64,000 bases of DNA from Streptomyces actuosus (GCF_016921115.1 NZ_JAFFZS010000011.1:1-64000), one strand, 5' to 3'. Shown: positions 54,197 to 63,797, counted from the first letter of the stretch. Notes: generated by a model from the letters alone, not told the origin. Numbers and translations: made by a program.

Positions 54197-54928
54197 TCAG
54201 TGCAGGGCTGCGTCGAAGGTCGTGCGGTTGGCCAAGGTGTAGGCGTGCTCCCGTTCGGACCACCGGATGCGCTCGGCGATCTCGTGGTCGTCAGCGACGT
54301 GCGGTGACGGGCGCATGAGGTGGTGGCGCCACCACCGGGCATTGCGCATCTGGCGGTCGAGCGCGGCATCGATGAGACGTGAGCGGGAGGCGTCGTCGAG
54401 GCCGTACGCGCCAGCGAGGATTCGTACCTGTTCGGCCTGGCTGGCGGCGGGTGGAGCGTCAGGCTTGGAGGAAATGCACCAGGTCCATGCCATGTATCCG
54501 AGGTCTTCCAGCGGATCACCGGGGGCGGCGGTGTCGAAGTCGATGAAGGCGAACGGGATGTCGTCTGCGAAGACCGTGTTGTTCGGCCCCGGGTCGTGGT
54601 GGCAGACAACGGGGTGCTGACCGGCCAGGCGGCTCGCGCTGGTGGCGTCGTGGAAAGCGCGGAGCAGGGAGCCGGCGGCAGCCACCTGAGGGTCTGTCCA
54701 GCGCTGGAAGCGGGCGGGCACCCAGCCAGGAAGGTAGCTGAGGATCTCGCGGTTGGCCTCGTCGAACCCCAGATGACGCGGAGCGCCAGTGAAGCCCTGC
54801 CGTCGAAGGTCACCGAGCAATTCGGCGACGAACGCGGACGACGCGGTGACTGGCCGACGGACGGTATCGCCGATCCTGACCACCCCTGTAGTGATGCGTC
54901 CGCCGGACAAGGGCACCTCGTTCTCCAT
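54197..54928 (-). CDS. aminoglycoside-phosphotransferase-like (APH) kinase
   Basis: A 243-residue APH-fold protein. The catalytic loop is CHHDPGPNNTVF and the metal site FAFIDFDTAAPGDPLEDLGY, both canonical. The N-lobe is short, with GGRITTGVVRIGDTVRRP and no obvious P-loop lysine region beyond it. Such proteins phosphorylate aminoglycosides or other small molecules; the substrate cannot be told. It starts at ATG 54928 behind AGGATG and stands alone. Confidence 0.8.
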   Translation of the reverse strand: MENEVPLSGGRITTGVVRIGDTVRRPVTASSAFVAELLGDLRRQGFTGAPRHLGFDEANREILSYLPGWVPARFQRWTDPQVAAAGSLLRAFHDATSASRLAGQHPVVCHHDPGPNNTVFADDIPFAFIDFDTAAPGDPLEDLGYMAWTWCISSKPDAPPAASQAEQVRILAGAYGLDDASRSRLIDAALDRQMRNARWWRHHLMRPSPHVADDHEIAERIRWSEREHAYTLANRTTFDAALH

Positions 54929-55165
54929 GGCTACATCCTGCACGCGCGGGCCATCGGTCAGTCTTCAGTGGCAAAGGTCAGGATCTACCGCGCCATGGTC
55001 CGCCCACCGTCCAAGCTCTGGCAGCAGCCACTGATGCTGACCGACACGCGGCTGTCGGGCTGACGTCGAGTCGAGCCCGCGCTTCAACTGCTGAGTGATC
55101 CGCGCGGATGCGCCTTTTGGGGTCAGCCTGCTATCGAGGAAAGGACCCGTGTTTGGGAGGGCGTT

Positions 55166-57181
55166 TCACGCGTCGGCTTCTGCCTCCTCGTCCGCACTGG
55201 TTTCGTCCTCGATCAGCCCGTACGGCGGACGTTCCTCGTTGCGGCTGTAGCGCACCACCACGCTGCTTTCCACCAGCGGTGGTGGGCTGTTGTCGGCGAC
55301 GATGAGCTGTGCTCGGCTACCGCGCTCTGCGAGCCAGAGGGAGAGGTGGTGGTAGAAGTCGTCGATGGCGACGGCGTCCGCGATCACGGCATCGAGGGTG
55401 CCGCCGTGGCCGAGGTTTTTCTGGGGACTGTCGATCATGAGGAATCCCGGGTGTGCGGCCCCTGCTTCGACGGCGATTTCGAATACGGCCAGCTGCCAGG
55501 CCAGGGTGAGCAGGGTGCGGGCGCCGGAGGAGGCTTCCTGGTACGGCTCACCGCGTACGAAGGGGGTGAGGTCGGTCTTGATGAAGGGCGTACTGACCTT
55601 GGGGTAGCGCCAGGCTCGCAGGAGCTCGCCGTATCGGCCGCTGATCTTGGCGATGACCCGATCGCGGTCGTGGGAGGCATCTCCGAGTCGTGCGAGTTCC
55701 TCTCGGAGACGGGCGATCTGGGCTTCGTGGCGTTCCACGGCGTCGGCCCGTTTGGCAAGTCCTTCGCGGAGTTTGACCGCGCTCTCGGCCTGTTCGAGTT
55801 GGCGCAGGACTCGTTCGCGCCTTCGGTGGAGGTCGTCGCGGGCGGCGAGGAACGGTGAGACGGAGGGCGACGTCGCGGCATCCAGCGCGGCGGCGGCTTC
55901 CTCTTCCCGGACGGCCGCCTCTTCCGCCCGGAGTTTGAGTGTGGCAAGCGAGGCGCCGAGCTCGTCGATGTAGGTGGTGATCTCCTTGAGGCGGGCCTTG
56001 GTGGACCGGGTCTCGGCTGCGACGTCCACCCGGTTGTCTCCGGCCTGGCTGCCGGTGTCGGCAGTGCCCAGGACCAACGCCCCTTCCGCCGCTGTCAGTT
56101 CGTGGCGGCAGAGGCTGCAGCGTCCGTTGTCGGCGGTGGGAGGAGCCGACAGCCGGTTCAAGCAGGCGGGGCAGGTGGTGACGCTCAGGGGGTCGAAGAT
56201 CTGCTGTGCCTCGCCGAGCATGCCGAGCTTGAGGAGATCGTCGGCGTACTGTGCGCGGAGAGGCATCAGGCGTTGGAGCTGTGTTTCGCAGTCCCGCAGG
56301 ACCGCTGCCGCCCGGTGAGAAGTCCGGGCCGCCTCTTTGTGCTGGTGGCGCAGTTGGGCGGCGAATTCCGTTCCCGCCTGCGCCCGGCGGTCCAACTCCG
56401 TGAGCTGGCTCGTGATGTCAGCCAGCTCCTGTTCGTGGACGGCAGGTGTGGGTTCACCGTCCAGTGCGGTGGGAGCCTGTTCCACGACGAAGGTACGGGC
56501 TGCTGCGAGTTCGGCTTTGGCGCGGTTGAGCCGGCCGCCGAGTTCCTGGATGCGCTGGCCGAGTTCGACGGCACGGTCGTCGTGGACCCCGAAGGCGACG
56601 TCGACGACCTGCCGCAGTTTGTGCTTGCGCATGTAGTCGTTCTCGAACAGGAAGTTCTTGTCCGCGACGCGTTCGTTGGGCAGGAAGGCGAGCCACATCA
56701 AGTCGCGGAAGCTGAGCGGGTCCGTGCGGGATTCGCTGTTGGTGGGCGCTTCGCGTAGCTGGACGCCTTCGAGCTTGCAATGACTCAGGAGGAGGGAGGA
56801 CAGGCTCTCCGGTGCCCCGGGCGGGTCGATGGGCCTGCTCTCGGCCCTGGAGGTGGGCCTGCTATCGAGCGTTCCGCGGCGTACGAAGGCGATCTTCGAG
56901 GGCTCTCCGACCGACCGCTCGATCACGTGCGGCTCGCCGGAGAGCTCGACCTCCAGGAGACATGAACGGACCCTTCGCAGCACCTCCTGGTGGCGGGGGT
57001 GCCGTTTCGCGCCGAGCCCATAGGCGATGAATTCCAGAACCGCTGTCTTGCCGGAGCTGAATGCCCCGGCGATGACGGAGAGGTTCCGTACCCGTTGTTC
57101 GGCGGTGAAATCAACGTCGTAGGACCGCTCCATGCCGACCAGGCGCAGACGGCGGATCCGGATGCCGGGAAGCGGCTCCAT
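55166..57181 (-). CDS. ABC-3C system RAD50/SMC-like ATPase
   Basis: A 671-residue RAD50-like ATPase. Walker A is GAFSSGKTAVLEF near residue 40. Two coiled-coil arms flank a zinc hook (CPACLNRL and CSLC, about residues 340-370). The C-terminal part has the signature SSGARTLLTLAW and Walker B GFLMIDSPQKNLG. This is the motor of ABC-three-component defence systems. The ATG at 57181 is nine bases after GGGAGGG. It follows the middle-component gene directly and is the last gene of the cassette. Confidence 0.88.
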   Translation of the reverse strand: MEPLPGIRIRRLRLVGMERSYDVDFTAEQRVRNLSVIAGAFSSGKTAVLEFIAYGLGAKRHPRHQEVLRRVRSCLLEVELSGEPHVIERSVGEPSKIAFVRRGTLDSRPTSRAESRPIDPPGAPESLSSLLLSHCKLEGVQLREAPTNSESRTDPLSFRDLMWLAFLPNERVADKNFLFENDYMRKHKLRQVVDVAFGVHDDRAVELGQRIQELGGRLNRAKAELAAARTFVVEQAPTALDGEPTPAVHEQELADITSQLTELDRRAQAGTEFAAQLRHQHKEAARTSHRAAAVLRDCETQLQRLMPLRAQYADDLLKLGMLGEAQQIFDPLSVTTCPACLNRLSAPPTADNGRCSLCRHELTAAEGALVLGTADTGSQAGDNRVDVAAETRSTKARLKEITTYIDELGASLATLKLRAEEAAVREEEAAAALDAATSPSVSPFLAARDDLHRRRERVLRQLEQAESAVKLREGLAKRADAVERHEAQIARLREELARLGDASHDRDRVIAKISGRYGELLRAWRYPKVSTPFIKTDLTPFVRGEPYQEASSGARTLLTLAWQLAVFEIAVEAGAAHPGFLMIDSPQKNLGHGGTLDAVIADAVAIDDFYHHLSLWLAERGSRAQLIVADNSPPPLVESSVVVRYSRNEERPPYGLIEDETSADEEAEADA

Positions 57182-57186
57182 GGTGA

Positions 57187-57762
57187 TCATCCCTCCCAGG
57201 ACATTTCCAGCAACGGGCCTGGCCCCAGGACGCTCATGAGGGCAGCTGCGGGTCCGTCGGGTCCGTCCGGCCTGAGCCACCGTGCGGTCTGCTCGCGCAG
57301 CCTTTTGTCGCTGAGTTTGCGGAGCTGGCGGACGACGATGTCCGCGGCAGTAGCAAAGGAGGTGGCGTAGGTGGCGGTGAACTGCCCGCCGAGGTGCTGA
57401 CCGGCCTCTGTGATCGAGTAGGTGAGGGAGCCGTTGCGATTTCGGACCTGGCAGCACCCATAGGCCACCAGGAGCGCCAAGTCGTGCTGGATCCGTTCTC
57501 GCCGGCTTGTGAATCGCTGTGAAGAGGACGCGTAGGCAAGGACCTGCGGGTCGAATCCGGCCAGCCGGAGGAGGCTCGCGTCCCGGCCCTCGGAGGGAAC
57601 TACGAGGAAGGGGTTCGCGGACAGGAAGTCGTAGTACCCGATGCGTTCCAGGGTCGCCCCGTTTGCGTCCTGCGCGGCGACGGCGTCAAGGAGCAGCAGC
57701 AGTTGAGCGAGACGGAAAGGTACCTCGTCCTCGGGCATCACAACCGGCCGGTCTGCTTGCAC
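57187..57762 (-). CDS. ABC-3C system middle component
   Basis: A 191-residue helical protein. Its N-terminus VPFRLAQLLLLLDAVAA, then LERIGYYDFLSANPFLVV, resembles the middle components of ABC-3C systems, which bridge ATPase and effector. It starts at GTG 57762 behind GAGGAG; the open frame further upstream is Arg-rich and overlaps the effector gene. It lies 47 bases after the effector and five bases before the ATPase start. Confidence 0.75.
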   Translation of the reverse strand: MQADRPVVMPEDEVPFRLAQLLLLLDAVAAQDANGATLERIGYYDFLSANPFLVVPSEGRDASLLRLAGFDPQVLAYASSSQRFTSRRERIQHDLALLVAYGCCQVRNRNGSLTYSITEAGQHLGGQFTATYATSFATAADIVVRQLRKLSDKRLREQTARWLRPDGPDGPAAALMSVLGPGPLLEMSWEG

Positions 57763-57809
57763 GGCATGCTCCTCATCAGTGGTCGAGCGGTACGGACGGA
57801 CGCGAAACC

Positions 57810-58772
57810 TCAGTCGTCGGCATGACCGCTCGCGATCTGCCGCCAGTGTGCGACCCACCCTGCCCGACGGTTGTCGACCAGCCGGTGGACCAGACCCCAG
57901 CTGTGCGTCACCTCCAGACGCAGCACCTTGGGCAGTTTGTCGTGCTCGCCGCGCACCTCGCGCCATACCCGGCCGTGCAGAGCAGCGAGGGTGCCCTCGG
58001 CCGAGCACTCGTTGAACTGCATCTCCCACACCCCGTGAAGGGTGGCGTCAGCAGAGCTCAGTGCGGCAACCTCAGCCGGCACTCCCTTGTGCGCGACTTC
58101 GCGCGCCACCAGGTCGGCGTTGAAGAACTGGCGTTTCGCCGAGTCCAGTTCGACGTGGCCGGCCTCGGTCATCTGGCGCACGAATAGAGCCGAGTCGAGC
58201 GCCGCCGCCTTGTCCTCCTCCACGTCCAGCACGAGGCGTATCTGCTCCTGGGTGGGGGCGGCGGGCGCCGTGAAGGGTTCGTAATAGGCACGGCGTACCT
58301 GGTCACCTTCGGGGCTCAGCAGCTTCTTCATGAGCGTGGTCTCGTCCCACAACTCGATGACGAGGCCATGCGCCTTCTCCTGCCGCTTCTTCCAGCCATC
58401 CCACCATTGGGCTGCCGGCCCGTCCATGCTGGAGGGGATGCACAGGATCCAGAGCGTGATCGTGTGACCGTTGGCCGCTGCGGCTTTCAGCCCGTTCGCG
58501 AGGGACTCACGAATCTGCTGCGACTGGCTGGTTGTGGTCTTCGGCATGAAGTACTTGGACTGCCAGACAGTGATGGCGCCGCCGAGGTCACCGGCGAAAG
58601 CGTCGATTCCCCAGTCGCCCGGATTCGCGGCGATCATCCGGACGTTCGGATTGGTCGCACTGGCGAGCTGCGCGAGCATCTTCTCGAAGTCGGCCCGTGC
58701 CCCGTCCGCGCTTCCGGTCCTCAGTTCGTGCACTCCGAAATGGATGGGCGGAACACCAGCTGCCACCGGCAT
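57810..58772 (-). CDS. ABC-3C effector with Mrr-like nuclease domain
   Basis: A 320-residue protein. Residues 25-75 resemble a PD-(D/E)xK nuclease: FEKMLAQLASATNPNVRM, then PGDWGIDAFAGDLGGA and VWQSKYF, with a GID acid and the Q-x-K motif. The C-terminus (THSWGLVHRLVDNRRAGWVA) matches the conserved tail I recall for ABC-3C effector proteins. It should cut nucleic acid when the system is triggered. It is the first gene of the cassette; the ATG at 58772 is the likelier start. Confidence 0.78.
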   Translation of the reverse strand: MPVAAGVPPIHFGVHELRTGSADGARADFEKMLAQLASATNPNVRMIAANPGDWGIDAFAGDLGGAITVWQSKYFMPKTTTSQSQQIRESLANGLKAAAANGHTITLWILCIPSSMDGPAAQWWDGWKKRQEKAHGLVIELWDETTLMKKLLSPEGDQVRRAYYEPFTAPAAPTQEQIRLVLDVEEDKAAALDSALFVRQMTEAGHVELDSAKRQFFNADLVAREVAHKGVPAEVAALSSADATLHGVWEMQFNECSAEGTLAALHGRVWREVRGEHDKLPKVLRLEVTHSWGLVHRLVDNRRAGWVAHWRQIASGHADD

Positions 58773-59138
58773 GGAGTTGTCCAACCTGCACCCCCGCATC
58801 CCGCAGGCAACCCGAGCGAACCGCGTTCAGCGGACTGTTCACTCTGCGCCACACACAGTAACGGCCGTCAGCGTACGTGTTACGGAATCATGCGATCAAG
58901 GTGCTTGCGGTCGGCAGTATCCCGGCAGTGGCACGGTGGATGGGGCTGGCGCGCAAAGACAGCGGCAGTCCACTGGGACCGGACCAGGGTGAAGCACTTG
59001 AAAGTCCAATCGCCTTGGCGCCGGAAGGCGATCACATACCGTGGCGCGGACCGAGGTGTCGGCCCGCGACAGCGCGGTCACCGCCGGGACAGGTGGAGCG
59101 GGGCCGAGCGGTCTGTGGTCGTACAAGGGGAGGAAGCG
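58773..59138. other. 366-base divergent intergenic region
   Basis: It lies between the ABC-3C operon and the membrane-protein gene. It contains an inverted repeat GTAAC...GTTAC at 58858-58883, a possible operator. No gene is supported. Confidence 0.4.
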
Positions 59139-60125
59139 GTGACGGAGTCCAAGAAGTCCGCGGACAGCGCGACGCGCCCGGTCCTTGACCCGGATGCGGA
59201 GCTCTCGGACGCCGCTCGGAAGGTCCTGCGGCAGGCCCTTGAGGACCCTGGCCGGTACGTGGGCCGCCCGGCCAACCCGCTGTGGGCGGCCGTCCCCCTT
59301 CTTGCGCGCGGCGGAGCGGGAGTCGCGGTTGCCGGTGTGGTGTGGTGGTGGACCGGTGGCCTCGAAATCGCGGATCCCGCCGCCGACTCCTCCAGCCTCG
59401 TCGGCACGCTGGACCGGAAGCTGCAGGAGGCCGTCGACATGGCGCACACGCTGCTGTCCGTGTGGCCGCTGGCCGCCGGCGTCGTGGCCGTGCTCGGCGC
59501 CGGTCTGATCGCCGATCGGGCGCTGTACAACGGGCAGCTGTGCCGGCTCGCCGCCGTCCAGCAGCACCTCGTTCATCCGAGGGACCTGACCGCCGAGGCC
59601 CAGGAACTTCTGGCACGTGCGCGGCGGGCGATGACGGCCGTGCTCGACTCCAGGGTGCACCGCGAGAGGTGGCTCGACGCCCAGCGCAACGAGGCGGCAT
59701 TCCCCCGTCAGGAGTGGGCGATCGCCCAAGACCTGCGGAGCTGCAGCCGCGTGGCCCGCAAGGATCACAGGGCGCCGCAGGAGACGGACAACGCCACGGT
59801 GGCCGAGCTGCTCGCCTCTCGCCGGCGTGTGCTCGCGACGAGCCTGCACGGCATCGAGCGGCGGGTGGCGGCGCTGGAGGCCTACGCCTCACAGGTCGCC
59901 GAGGCCGACGCCCGCTACGCCGAGGTACGGGAGATCGAGCGGCTGGACGCGGGCAGCGACGAACTCCTCGACCTTCTTGCCCGCACCACGGTCGACGACC
60001 TGGCGGTCGCCGAGATCGAGGCGTTGACCGACGAGGCCGCCGTAGTCGCCTCGACGTTCACCAAGGCGCTGGAGTCCGCCAAGCTGGCCGCTGCCGCGGC
60101 CCTCCCCCTCCAGGGCGCGGCATAG
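59139..60125 (+). CDS. membrane protein with a long helical tail
   Basis: A 328-residue protein with two membrane segments, VPLLARGGAGVAVAGVVWWW (about residues 51-70) and LAAGVVAVLGAGLIADRALY (about residues 110-129). A cytoplasmic Ala/Arg/Glu-rich helical region, probably coiled coil, follows. It starts at GTG 59139 behind AGGGGAGGAAG. The function is unknown. It is divergent from the ABC-3C operon. Confidence 0.65.
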   Translation: MTESKKSADSATRPVLDPDAELSDAARKVLRQALEDPGRYVGRPANPLWAAVPLLARGGAGVAVAGVVWWWTGGLEIADPAADSSSLVGTLDRKLQEAVDMAHTLLSVWPLAAGVVAVLGAGLIADRALYNGQLCRLAAVQQHLVHPRDLTAEAQELLARARRAMTAVLDSRVHRERWLDAQRNEAAFPRQEWAIAQDLRSCSRVARKDHRAPQETDNATVAELLASRRRVLATSLHGIERRVAALEAYASQVAEADARYAEVREIERLDAGSDELLDLLARTTVDDLAVAEIEALTDEAAVVASTFTKALESAKLAAAAALPLQGAA

Positions 60126-60185
60126 CCCGCCCCATCACCGCCCCGACCCGCCGAGGTTGGCTTGCTCCCCGGCCCGGCTGGGCCG

Positions 60186-61712
60186 CTAGAACAGGGTCAG
60201 CGGCTCGGGAGGGGCCGGCGTGGGCTGATGTTCTCGGATCGCGTCCCGAAGCTGGGCGGCCGTGACGCGGGCTGCGTCGAACGTCTCGGTCCAGCCGTTG
60301 GGCATCTGGACGGCGGTGAGGAAGACGCCGTGCCCGGCGGCGCGCAGGCGCCGCAGGATCGTCTGCTCCACGGCCAGGGCGTCGTCGCCGGTGGGCACGT
60401 GGTGTTCGTAGAACAGGGTCCATCCGAGGCGGCGGTGCTGGGCGATGCGGTCGTTGCGCTGAAGGGCGCCAGCGACGCCGATCTTGACCGCACCGTGCTG
60501 TGCGTGGGTGACGACGTAGACGCGGGCCGGCGCGGCGCGGTCGAAGCCGAAGCGGGCGCAGTACTTGCATCTGCGGCCGCTGCGGACCTTGGCCAGGGTG
60601 GGGGTCGAGGTGCGGCCGCAGGTGGTGCAGCGGCAGCGCCAGGGCGTCATGGTCGTGGTGTAGGGCTCCAGGGGCTCGAGGCCGGCTTCGAGCATGGAGG
60701 CGGCGGCGCGCTGGGGGTCTTCCCGTCGGGCGGCGCCGGCGCGGAGGTCGGCGCAGCGCCGGCATCCGCTCTGGCCGGCGAGGATGGATCCGAAGGTCGG
60801 CGAGGTGATGGTGCCGCAGCCGTGGCACAGGCACCGCCAGGGGTACTTGACCCCGCGGTACGGTTCCTGGGGTTCGAATCCGTGCTCGCGCATCTCGGCG
60901 ACGGCCAGGTCCTCGTCGTGGCGCTGCGCCTCACCGTTGGCCCGGTCGGCGCACCGCTTGCAGGCCGGACGCCGGCTCTGGCCGGTCAGGGAACCCAGGC
61001 GGGGGGAGACGATGGACCCGCACTTGGTGCAGCAGCTCTTCCACGGGAACGCGGTCCCCGGGTACGGCTCCAGCGGCTCCAGGCCCGCTTCCCGCATCAC
61101 CGCGGCCGCGGTCTCGGCGTCGTGGCGCATCGACTCGTTGGCTTTGCGCCGGCCACAGGGGTAACAGCCGCCCTGGCCCTGCCGGATGGAGCCCAGCGTG
61201 GGTGCCCCGGGCGCTCCGCACGTCCGGCAGCGGACGGGCCACGGCGTGTCCACTCCCGGGTACGGGCCGAGGGGTTCCAGGCCCGCGGCCCGCATGTCGG
61301 CCGCGGCGACGTCCGGGTCGACCGGCGCGTTCGGCGCGCACCACCGGCAGGGCCCGGCACCGGAGTTGATCCGGACGTAGGTGGGTGTGACCTCGCGTCC
61401 GCATGCGAGGTGGCGGCACCGCCACTTGCGGTCGCTGCCGGGATAGGGCTCCAGAGGCTCCAGGCCGGCCGCCCGCATGACGCCGGCCGCTGCCTCGGGT
61501 TCGATCCGGGCCCGCCCGGAGCAGTAGACGCAGCCGCGCTGTGTCTTGGTGACGTTGCTCAGGCGGGGGGTGACCTCCCGCCCGCACGCCGTATGGCGAC
61601 ACCGCCACGGGGCGGAGCTGCCGGGGTAGGGCTCCAGCGGCTCCAGGCCCGCTGCCCGCATGATCTCTTCCGGCTCGCGGGGGTCCTTCCGCGGTCTACC
61701 GGTGCGCGCCAT
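60186..61712 (-). CDS. GIY-YIG-type nuclease with six tandem zinc modules
   Basis: A 508-residue modular protein. Six tandem repeats of about 65 residues each contain a MRAAGLEPLEPYPG-like helix, a PWRC strand with two Cys, and a closing C-x2-C pair (for example CVYC, CRWC, CYPC, CKRC, CRRC, CKYC). The C-terminal domain reads VYVVTHAQHGAVKIG, then GWTLFYEH and ALAVEQTILRRL. This matches the GIY-YIG (T5orf172-like) nuclease pattern, with the E of VEQ as the likely catalytic acid. The zinc modules probably read DNA. It starts at ATG 61712 behind GGGGAG. Confidence 0.7.
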   Translation of the reverse strand: MARTGRPRKDPREPEEIMRAAGLEPLEPYPGSSAPWRCRHTACGREVTPRLSNVTKTQRGCVYCSGRARIEPEAAAGVMRAAGLEPLEPYPGSDRKWRCRHLACGREVTPTYVRINSGAGPCRWCAPNAPVDPDVAAADMRAAGLEPLGPYPGVDTPWPVRCRTCGAPGAPTLGSIRQGQGGCYPCGRRKANESMRHDAETAAAVMREAGLEPLEPYPGTAFPWKSCCTKCGSIVSPRLGSLTGQSRRPACKRCADRANGEAQRHDEDLAVAEMREHGFEPQEPYRGVKYPWRCLCHGCGTITSPTFGSILAGQSGCRRCADLRAGAARREDPQRAAASMLEAGLEPLEPYTTTMTPWRCRCTTCGRTSTPTLAKVRSGRRCKYCARFGFDRAAPARVYVVTHAQHGAVKIGVAGALQRNDRIAQHRRLGWTLFYEHHVPTGDDALAVEQTILRRLRAAGHGVFLTAVQMPNGWTETFDAARVTAAQLRDAIREHQPTPAPPEPLTLF

Positions 61713-61845
61713 GGTCCAACTCCCCGCTTTTCAAGGGTGAGCGGGGTCTTGCCTCGCTGTGCGGCGCAGCATAGAGCCGGCCACTGACATCGACGCTGAT
61801 CGTCGCCTTGCCGTCGGTGGGAACCGGTGCCGCGGGCCGTACCGC

Positions 61846-62262
61846 TCAGCTCACGTCATCGGGTACGGCATCGGCAGGGGCTCGGGGTGCATCGCCGGTG
61901 CCGTTCGCTCCGGTCAGGTCCTCGCAGATTCGGGAGTGCAGGGCGATGGCGGCGGCATCGAGCCGCTCCCACTGCTCGATCGTCAGGTCGGGCAGCAGTG
62001 CACCGAGGTGGTGCAGTGCGAAGGCGACGGCCGCCGGCACCGCGTGGCCCAGGAGGTTGTCGATGCCGGCGCTGTGAGCATCGTGGTGAAGATCGCGGCC
62101 GCCGGACAGCCCGTAGGCCAGTGCGTACTTGTAGGCCGCTTCCTCGGCAAGAGTGCCGTTCGCGAGGGCGCGTTCACCGTCGGAGCAGTCGGCGGTGGCA
62201 AGCAGTCGGTCGATCACCGAGCCGGAAATGATCTCGCCGGAGCCGGTGGTGGCGTCGTTCAT
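61846..62262 (-). CDS. small protein coupled to Ser/Thr kinase
   Basis: A 138-residue acidic helical protein (ISGSVIDRLLATADCSDGER, LHHDAHSAGIDNLLGHAV) of unknown function. Its ATG overlaps the kinase stop (ATGA), so it is translated with the kinase and may be its substrate or regulator. An unrelated open frame upstream is a shadow of the kinase gene. Confidence 0.6.
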   Translation of the reverse strand: MNDATTGSGEIISGSVIDRLLATADCSDGERALANGTLAEEAAYKYALAYGLSGGRDLHHDAHSAGIDNLLGHAVPAAVAFALHHLGALLPDLTIEQWERLDAAAIALHSRICEDLTGANGTGDAPRAPADAVPDDVS

Positions 62263-63797
62263 GTGGGGGTAACGGCGGACCGGGGCCGGGTGACACGCAG
62301 GAGCTCGGTGCTTCCGGTCCGGGCCGGCGCAAGAGGGTCGTGGCGGGTTCGGCGCGTTTTGAGGACCGCGGTGAGAAGTGCTGCGGCCGGCCACAGCACG
62401 GCGCCGGTGACGATGAGGATGAGAGGCGGAAGGCCGGCATGGTGGGCGGCGAGCAGCACGGCGGCGGTCTGCAGGCCACCGGCGGTCGCCGCGAGGTCGC
62501 CGTGCCAGGCCGAGCGGTGGAGCGTGTGCTCGACCAGGCGGCGCACACCGCTGGTACAGGCGACCAGGGTGGGCCCGCCGAGGACGCTGATGGCCAGGGC
62601 GTACGCCCACAAGGAGATGTCGGTGACGAGAACGGCGAGCGCCGCGCCGCCGGTGAGGAGCAGGAGGGTCATGAGGGCGGCCGTGGTGATCCTCAGCTGC
62701 CCGGGGTGCGGTGGCTGGGGCGGATCGAGAAGGTAGAGGACGGCGAGCAGCAGCCCGGCGAGAGTGCCCAGGCTGGTCGTCCAGGGCGTCGGCACGGTGG
62801 TGGTGAGCGAGAGGGCGCCGGTGATGGCGGCCGCGGTCAGGCCGGCCACGCACACGGTGCTGCTGCGGGCGCCCGGCTCGCGGTGGCGGCTGACGGAGGT
62901 CGTGGTGGCGACCAGCGTGGGCGTGCGCCGGGGCGCTGTCGCGGTGGGTGCGTCGGCGAAGGCGGCCAGCGCGGTGTACAGCCGGGTGAGCCGCATGCGG
63001 GTGTCGGCCGCGGTCGGCCGGCGGTCGGGGTCCTTGTCGAGGAGCTCCAGGACCAGCTGCTCGAGCTCGCGGGGAACCCCGGGGCGCAGGACGGACAGCG
63101 GTGCCGGGGCGTCGTGGACGTGCTGGTTGAGGACCTGCCAGCCCGTGCCGGTGAAGGGGACGTGGCCGGTGAGCAGCTCGTGGAGGAGGCAGCCGAGCGA
63201 GTAGAGGTCACTGGGTGCGCTCAGCGTGGTGTCTCCGCGAGCCTGCTCGGGCGACATGTAGGCAGGGGTGCCGATGGCGACGCCGGTCACGGTCAGGGTG
63301 TGGTGGGTGGCCTCGGTAAGACGCGCGATGCCGAAGTCGCACAGTTTCGCGGCGTTGCCGGCGGCCTGGTCGAGGAGGACGTTGGACGGCTTGAGGTCGC
63401 GGTGGACGATGCCGCGGTGGTGGGCAGCCTCCAGGGCCTGGCTGATCTGGATCGCCCAGGTCAGGGCCTGGGTGACGGGGAGCGGGCGGCCGGTGAGGGT
63501 GTTCAGCGGCCGTCCGTCGACGAGGTCCATGGCCAGGAAGAGGATCCGGCAGCCGTCGAGGTCGGCGACGCCATGCTCCCGGACGGCAACAACGTTGGGG
63601 TGGGACAGGCGCGCGGCGACCTGCGCCTCGCGGCGGAAGGCCGCTTCCCGCACCAGGTCCCCCTCCCCCACCGCAATGATCTTGAGGGCGAGGTCGTGGT
63701 TCTCGTGGAGATCCTCTGCGCGCCACACGGTGCCCATGCCTCCGCTGCCAATCGGCTCCTTCAGCCGGTACCGGCCGGCGACCGTCGTGCCGCGCAT
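62259..63797 (-). CDS. transmembrane Ser/Thr protein kinase (PknB-like)
   Basis: A 512-residue kinase. The domain shows YRLKEPIGSGGMGTVW, LALKII, IVHRDLKPSNVLL, LCDFGIARL and GTPAYMSPEQA, so all catalytic motifs are intact. After about residue 290 come several hydrophobic helices (VAGLTAAAITGALSL, LAGLLLAVLYLL and others), so the C-terminal half is membrane-embedded and has no PASTA domains. The ATG at 63797 (MRGTTVAGRYRL) follows GGAGG; longer starts give Arg/Pro-rich noise. It is coupled to the 138-residue gene. Confidence 0.9.
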   Translation of the reverse strand: MRGTTVAGRYRLKEPIGSGGMGTVWRAEDLHENHDLALKIIAVGEGDLVREAAFRREAQVAARLSHPNVVAVREHGVADLDGCRILFLAMDLVDGRPLNTLTGRPLPVTQALTWAIQISQALEAAHHRGIVHRDLKPSNVLLDQAAGNAAKLCDFGIARLTEATHHTLTVTGVAIGTPAYMSPEQARGDTTLSAPSDLYSLGCLLHELLTGHVPFTGTGWQVLNQHVHDAPAPLSVLRPGVPRELEQLVLELLDKDPDRRPTAADTRMRLTRLYTALAAFADAPTATAPRRTPTLVATTTSVSRHREPGARSSTVCVAGLTAAAITGALSLTTTVPTPWTTSLGTLAGLLLAVLYLLDPPQPPHPGQLRITTAALMTLLLLTGGAALAVLVTDISLWAYALAISVLGGPTLVACTSGVRRLVEHTLHRSAWHGDLAATAGGLQTAAVLLAAHHAGLPPLILIVTGAVLWPAAALLTAVLKTRRTRHDPLAPARTGSTELLRVTRPRSAVTPT

